Source: Spirochaetota bacterium
Lineage (GTDB): Bacteria; Spirochaetota; UBA4802; UBA5550
DNA length: 64,000 nt
Reading direction: 5' to 3'
Assembly: GCA_025457915.1 (NCBI GenBank)
Contig: JALOTL010000004.1
Location: forward strand, 1-64,000
Both the position numbers and the translations under genes were made by a program. Each line of letters begins with the position of its first letter. Positions within the stretch are counted from its first letter, which is position 1. Positions 59,963-64,000 of this stretch are shown in pieces. The notes below the pieces were generated by a model. It was not told the origin of the DNA. It ran no database searches and saw only the letters and a list, made by a program, of their open reading frames with translations.

Positions 59963-62145
59963 TCGTGCACCTCCGGGGAAAATTCCTTCATGATGGCGGT
60001 TTTTCTTGACCTGCGCTTTCTCCATACGTAAATGCCGGCGGCGACGGACATCAGTGGGACGCCGATGATGTTGAATATCTTGTAGAAAAAACGCGAGGTT
60101 TCCGAAGTCTTGCCCAGCGGGTTGTAATCAAGGCTCTTGGACTGCATCTCCGGCGCGAAATTATTCCCGGAAAGGTAATCCGCCATGTTGTGGATGAAGA
60201 CCCCGTTCGAGAACGCGTCCTCACCCTCGCCGGATCCCGCACCCCTGGCAAGTATCTTCTGTGAATCCATAAGAAAGCCCGACCTGGCGATCTCCGACGT
60301 GCCGACCACTATTATCTCGGACCTGCCGTTCCTGATCGTTGAATCGAGCCTGCTGACAAGGCTTATCGCCCCGTTCTTCGCGGGAGTCTGTGCTTCCTTC
60401 GGGGCGTCCCTGCCGGTGAAATAACTGGCGAGCTTCCCTGACACGAGGACCGCGAGATTGCGGCTCTTCAGGTCCTTTTTCTCGCCGGAGTCCATCATGA
60501 ACGGGTTGAAGTTTACCTGGCCTTCCATCAGCCAGCTGTCCTGCGACGTGGTGACGAGAAAGACCGTGTCCGCCCCGGATTTCCCGATGGCCTTCCGGTC
60601 CGCATCCACCGCGGAGGCCTTCATGAACGCGATCCCCTTCAGGTATTTTGTAATCACGCTTTTCTGGTCGAGCCCGGACTGCCTTATTATCGGGACAAGG
60701 GGATAATCCTTGATGGCATTCCCCAGGTTGACCTTCGCGCACGAGGCGTCAAGCACCACGTTTTTCCCGATCCTGATCCCGTAGTGCTCGAGCATCCTGT
60801 CAAGCCCGGTATTCACCGGAACGACCACCGGCTGTCCCCCGAAAAACTGCTGTCCCTGCATGTCGATTTCGGCGAATGAATCCAGGAGGAAAAGCGCCGA
60901 CCTTCCCTTCATTAGAAACTGGTCTATCCTGTACAGCTCCAGCTCCTTGAATTCCGTTCTCGGGCCGTTTACGATTATCGTCCTTATATCGCCCGGTATG
61001 TCCTCCCTCGAGAGGTCTATCTGCCTCAGGTCGTACATGTCCGACAGCAGCTTCTTCAACAGGCCCGCTCCGGTCCTGGTCTCGCTGTCGTTTATGTCGG
61101 CCTCCTGGTGCCCGGTTATGTATCCTATAACGGGGTTCGAGCTCACAAGGCTTCCCACTGCGGCGTTGATCCTGTCTTCCAGCCTGTCCGCGCCGGATAC
61201 AGTGTAGCTGCCGAGAATCGTCGGCGCCACGTTGATGTCGACGACCTCATGCCTGCCGTTACCCTCCAGCACGAGTCCAAAAACGGCTTCGCCGGCTTCG
61301 ATCCTGGCCCCCTGCCTCGAAACGCCCGCCCCCCACTTGACCTTGTTGAGCCCGTATGTCTCAAACCCGCCGGCGCCCTTCTTGCCGGAAGGGTCCACCA
61401 TGGCGAACTTCAGCTTGTCGTAATTCCTTGAATTGCACCTGGCCACCGCCTCCCTGACCTTGCCCTCGAGCTCGCCGATGCCGTCGATCGGCAGCCTGGT
61501 CATGCTCCTGTCAAGGTAAAGGGACACGGTTATGGGGTTTTTAAGCCTGAGGAGGCCGTCGACCTTGTTTGATATTTTTTCCATGAGGGTCGTTATGGAA
61601 TACTCGAGTCCGGAGGTGCCGGTTATCCTGTCGATCTTTTCGATTATATCGGACTGCTGGATGATAAGGCCCATGTACACCCTCCTCACCCTGACCTGGT
61701 CGCTGGAAAGCTCCTGGCTCTGGACCGGCCTTATCCCGAAATCCTCCGCCTGCTTTTCAAGGTCCTTGTCGTCCACCATCTCGTAGCTGAAATACTCATT
61801 CCCGTAGTAGTTGTATTCCTCAAGGATGTCCTTGAGGTACCTGTAGACCGCCGCGTGCTGGGCGGGAAGGTCGCGCGAAAAAAGGACCCTTACCTTCAGG
61901 TTTTCCTTGAGGCCGGACACCACATCCCTGCTCTTCCTGGAAAGCGAATAGTTGTTTTTCTGCGTGAGATCGCACCTCAGGTTGAGAGTCATTCCCACGA
62001 AGTTCAGGAGAATTATTATCGCGATGTTGAGGACCAGCTGGAAATCCTTTTCGTGAAGGTTGACGGCACCCACCGCCCTGTTTTTCAGCTTCCTGTAATA
62101 ATCGGGTATTTTTTTCAATGCGGTTATTTCCATCATCGTTTTCAC
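59959..62145 (-). CDS. GldG-like ABC transport subunit
   Basis: This 728-residue protein has an N-terminal membrane helix (LVLNIAIIILLNFVGMTLNL), a long periplasmic region of the GldG type (NNYSLSRKSRDVVSGLKENLKVRVLFSRDLP, GYITGHQEAD, IVNGPRTEFKELELYRIDQFLMKGRSALFLLDSF) and a C-terminal helix (FFYKIFNIIGVPLMSVAAGIYVW). In gliding Bacteroidetes the Gld ABC system is needed for motility, but relatives occur widely. It overlaps the permease by 4 bases. Confidence 0.88.
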   Translation of the reverse strand: MKTMMEITALKKIPDYYRKLKNRAVGAVNLHEKDFQLVLNIAIIILLNFVGMTLNLRCDLTQKNNYSLSRKSRDVVSGLKENLKVRVLFSRDLPAQHAAVYRYLKDILEEYNYYGNEYFSYEMVDDKDLEKQAEDFGIRPVQSQELSSDQVRVRRVYMGLIIQQSDIIEKIDRITGTSGLEYSITTLMEKISNKVDGLLRLKNPITVSLYLDRSMTRLPIDGIGELEGKVREAVARCNSRNYDKLKFAMVDPSGKKGAGGFETYGLNKVKWGAGVSRQGARIEAGEAVFGLVLEGNGRHEVVDINVAPTILGSYTVSGADRLEDRINAAVGSLVSSNPVIGYITGHQEADINDSETRTGAGLLKKLLSDMYDLRQIDLSREDIPGDIRTIIVNGPRTEFKELELYRIDQFLMKGRSALFLLDSFAEIDMQGQQFFGGQPVVVPVNTGLDRMLEHYGIRIGKNVVLDASCAKVNLGNAIKDYPLVPIIRQSGLDQKSVITKYLKGIAFMKASAVDADRKAIGKSGADTVFLVTTSQDSWLMEGQVNFNPFMMDSGEKKDLKSRNLAVLVSGKLASYFTGRDAPKEAQTPAKNGAISLVSRLDSTIRNGRSEIIVVGTSEIARSGFLMDSQKILARGAGSGEGEDAFSNGVFIHNMADYLSGNNFAPEMQSKSLDYNPLGKTSETSRFFYKIFNIIGVPLMSVAAGIYVWRKRRSRKTAIMKEFSPEVHE

Positions 62146-62909
62146 CTCCTCTCCTCTATCACCCTGGAGGTCGCAAGCATGGACACGGCGATTATGGTAA
62201 GAAAATAGATGATGTCCCTGGAATCAAGTATCCCCCTGGCGATATTCTGGAAGTGGTAGTCCGTGCCGAAATACTGCACGAATCCCAGCCCGGCCGGGAG
62301 GAATACCACGACCTTGTCTATAAGCCACAGGAAAAAACACGCGGCCCATCCGGTTATGAATGATATGATCTGGTTCCTGCTGAACGACGACGCCAGTATC
62401 CCGACCGAGGCATAGGCCCCGCCGAGAAACAGCGCGCCGATGTATCCGCCGATGACCGGGCCCGGGTCCGGCGAACCGGCTATAATCATGGTTGCCAGAT
62501 AAAAGAGCGACGGCGAAATCATCACTCCCACGAAGGCCGTGGCCGCCAGCAGCTTGCCTACGGCAACGTCGAGGACGGTGACCGGCAGGGTCATGAGTAT
62601 CTCGATCGACCCGCTGTGCATCTCCTCGGAGAACAGCTTCATTGTAACGGCCGGTATCACGAATGTAAACATGAGCGGGAGGAGCTGGAAAAAGTTTCTC
62701 ATCTCTGACTGGTTGTAATAGAAAAAGTCCTTGAAAAAGAAAAAACCCGTGAACACCAGGAAAATCGTGGTTACTATGTAGGCTATGGGCGTATAAAAAT
62801 ACGACCTGAATTCCTTCTTCATTATAATTACGGCCTCCCTGAGCCTGGCGCGGTATATTTCACCGGCCCGGTCCGCCGCTTTTTCAGCCAGTATTTTAAT
62901 CCTGTCCAT
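62142..62909 (-). CDS. ABC-2 type permease (GldF-like)
   Basis: This 255-residue protein has six membrane helices and a conserved shape: VIIMKKEFRSYFYTPIAYIV, ITMKLFSEEMHSGSIEILMTLPV, GYIGALFLGGAYASVGILASSFSRNQIISFITGWAACFFLWL. It pairs with the ATPase downstream in coordinates, with which it overlaps by 14 bases. Confidence 0.93.
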   Translation of the reverse strand: MDRIKILAEKAADRAGEIYRARLREAVIIMKKEFRSYFYTPIAYIVTTIFLVFTGFFFFKDFFYYNQSEMRNFFQLLPLMFTFVIPAVTMKLFSEEMHSGSIEILMTLPVTVLDVAVGKLLAATAFVGVMISPSLFYLATMIIAGSPDPGPVIGGYIGALFLGGAYASVGILASSFSRNQIISFITGWAACFFLWLIDKVVVFLPAGLGFVQYFGTDYHFQNIARGILDSRDIIYFLTIIAVSMLATSRVIEERR

Positions 62910-63831
62910 TTTCCCCTCCGATGGTGAGCTGCCTGAAAACCTCCTCGAGGGAGACCTGTTCCTGCTTCAATTCATAAAGAACCCAGCCCTTCCTGACCGC
63001 CATGTTGAAGATGTCAGGCCTGAGGTCCCTGTCGCCCCTGTAGGTCACCAGCGCGGAAACCAGCTCCCCTTCCCCGGACTCCCTGATGTCCATGTCCTCG
63101 CCGATCTTTTTCAGGGATTCGGAGAGGCCTCCGAAGTCCGTTCCGCCCACGGTTACCGAGATCCTCTTCTCGCCGCCCCTGGCCCTTTGAAGATTCTCCG
63201 TCCTGTCGTCCGCCACTATGCTCCCGCTGCTGATTATTATCACCCTGTCGCACGTGGCCTCTACCTCGGACAGTATGTGCGTGGAAAGTATCACGGTCTT
63301 TTTTTTGCCGATTTCCCTTATCAGGTTCCTTATCTCGATTATCTGGTTCGGGTCGAGGCCGCTGGTCGGCTCGTCGAGGATCAGCACGTCGGGGTCGTGG
63401 ATCATGGCGTGCGCCAGCCCGACCCTCTGTTTGTATCCCTTGGAGAGCTCGGAAATGTTCCTGTGCATGACCTCGTTCAGGCCGCAGAGCGCGGCGGTCT
63501 GCCTGATCCTTTCCGCGCCGCAGCCGCGGATCTCTGCGAGAAAGGCGAGGTAGTCCAGCACTATCATGTCGGCGTATATGGGCGCGGACTCCGGGAGGTA
63601 GCCTATCCTCTTCCTGACGGCTATGGAATCCGATTCAGTGCCGAGCCCGTCGTAGACTATCCCCCCCCTGTCCGGCCTGAGATAGCACGTTAGCATCCTC
63701 AGCGTGGTGGTCTTCCCCGCCCCGTTGGGGCCGAGCAGACCGGTGATCTCGCCGTCCTTCACTATGAAGGAAACGTTGTTGACCGCGACGACATCGCCGA
63801 ATGATTTCGATATGCCGTTTACATTTATCAT
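62896..63831 (-). CDS. ABC transporter ATPase (GldA-like)
   Basis: This 311-residue ATPase has Walker A GLLGPNGAGKTTTLRML, the Q-loop GYLPESAPIYADM, a signature written LSKGYKQRVGLAHAM (variant LSGGQ), Walker B VLILDEPTSGLDPNQ and STHILSEVEATC. It is the first gene of the four-gene leftward ABC operon. It lies ~140 bases before the possible gene at the end of the window. Confidence 0.95.
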   Translation of the reverse strand: MINVNGISKSFGDVVAVNNVSFIVKDGEITGLLGPNGAGKTTTLRMLTCYLRPDRGGIVYDGLGTESDSIAVRKRIGYLPESAPIYADMIVLDYLAFLAEIRGCGAERIRQTAALCGLNEVMHRNISELSKGYKQRVGLAHAMIHDPDVLILDEPTSGLDPNQIIEIRNLIREIGKKKTVILSTHILSEVEATCDRVIIISSGSIVADDRTENLQRARGGEKRISVTVGGTDFGGLSESLKKIGEDMDIRESGEGELVSALVTYRGDRDLRPDIFNMAVRKGWVLYELKQEQVSLEEVFRQLTIGGENGQD

Positions 63832-63970
63832 CCCTCTCTCCGAAAAAGCCCGATTTTAAAATATAAGTTTTGAATCTTCATGGCCGGGGTCCTTCGCGGC
63901 CGTCGATCCGGCCGGAGTAAACCATCTGAATAATTTATAGAGTTCCCCTTATGTATAATGAAAGGTCCCG

Positions 63971-64000
63971 ATGTTACAATCAACACCTTCCGAAATCGTC
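63971..64000 (+). CDS. Possible start of a gene running off the window
   Basis: ATG at 63971 opens MLQSTPSEIV to the edge, with AAAGG 5 bases ahead. TATAAT at 63954-63959 would put the transcript start only ~5 bases before the ATG, which is unusual. Nothing more can be said. Confidence 0.35.
   Translation, partial: MLQSTPSEIV

Noticed and set aside
1-64000. CRISPR array, prophage or complete insertion sequence
   Set aside because: No spaced direct repeats, integrase, transposase or phage structural gene was found.

Overview
This window reads as chromosomal DNA of a spirochaete-like bacterium (phylum Spirochaetota, possibly near Leptospira). The evidence is gene content. There is a flagellar export block in spirochaete order (fliL-fliN/Y-fliO-fliP-fliQ-fliR-flhB-flhA-flhF-flhG-sigma28) and an flbD gene beside a DUF115 motility glycosyltransferase. 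There are also proteins resembling leptospiral families (DUF1577, DUF1554-like, DUF4421) and a 7TM-DISM adenylate cyclase. Base composition is even, gene spacing is tight, and no phage, plasmid or CRISPR structure was seen.

Layout. 1-5.7 kb: MsrA-MsrB fusion, GT2 glycosyltransferase, a propeller-like exported protein, a short RpoD/RpoS-like sigma factor, a LysM lipoprotein and a STAS protein. 5.9-12.7 kb: tgt, a DUF362 protein with a NapH-NapG-like ferredoxin fusion, rsmI, flgM with promoter and terminator, an iron-alcohol-dehydrogenase-fold protein lacking all metal ligands, and cheW. 13-34 kb: one long leftward block. Read in transcription order it runs fliL to flhG, sigma28, fapA, two unknown genes, cheR, cheD, yicC, remA, gmk, rpoZ, miaA, hfq, an SPFH protein and a 29-residue COX24-type protein not previously delimited by long ORFs, closed by a 16-bp hairpin.

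34-39 kb: a STAS gene, flbD, DUF115 and a TetR regulator facing tsaE-tsaB and a DUF1577 protein. 39.4-45.5 kb: a lysine-rich (30 of 84 residues) histone-like protein behind two 19-bp palindromes, der, recR, ebfC, dnaX, two tRNA-Ser, adk, ndk and tRNA-Leu. 45.5-50.7 kb: two paralogous STAS genes separated by a 188-bp hairpin element, followed by a histidine kinase-receiver-PP2C phosphatase and a TPR barrel protein. 50.8-58.9 kb: a HExxH lipoprotein, an FN3/DUF1554-like lipoprotein, a cyclase with a DUF4421 protein, and lon. 59-63.8 kb: a Gld-like ABC export operon with DUF4340. A further rightward gene may begin at the end.

How they work together. The dominant themes are motility (export apparatus, sigma28 and its anti-sigma FlgM, CheR, CheD, CheW), RNA biology (Hfq, MiaA, Tgt, RsmI, YicC, TsaE/B) and partner-switching signalling. 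Four STAS antagonists and one PP2C phosphatase are present, but no RsbW-type kinase is seen. The most unusual items are the metal-less alcohol dehydrogenase fold, the lysine-rich protein with its operator-like palindromes, a dnaX slippery heptamer with an immediate -1 stop, and the hairpin element between the STAS paralogues.
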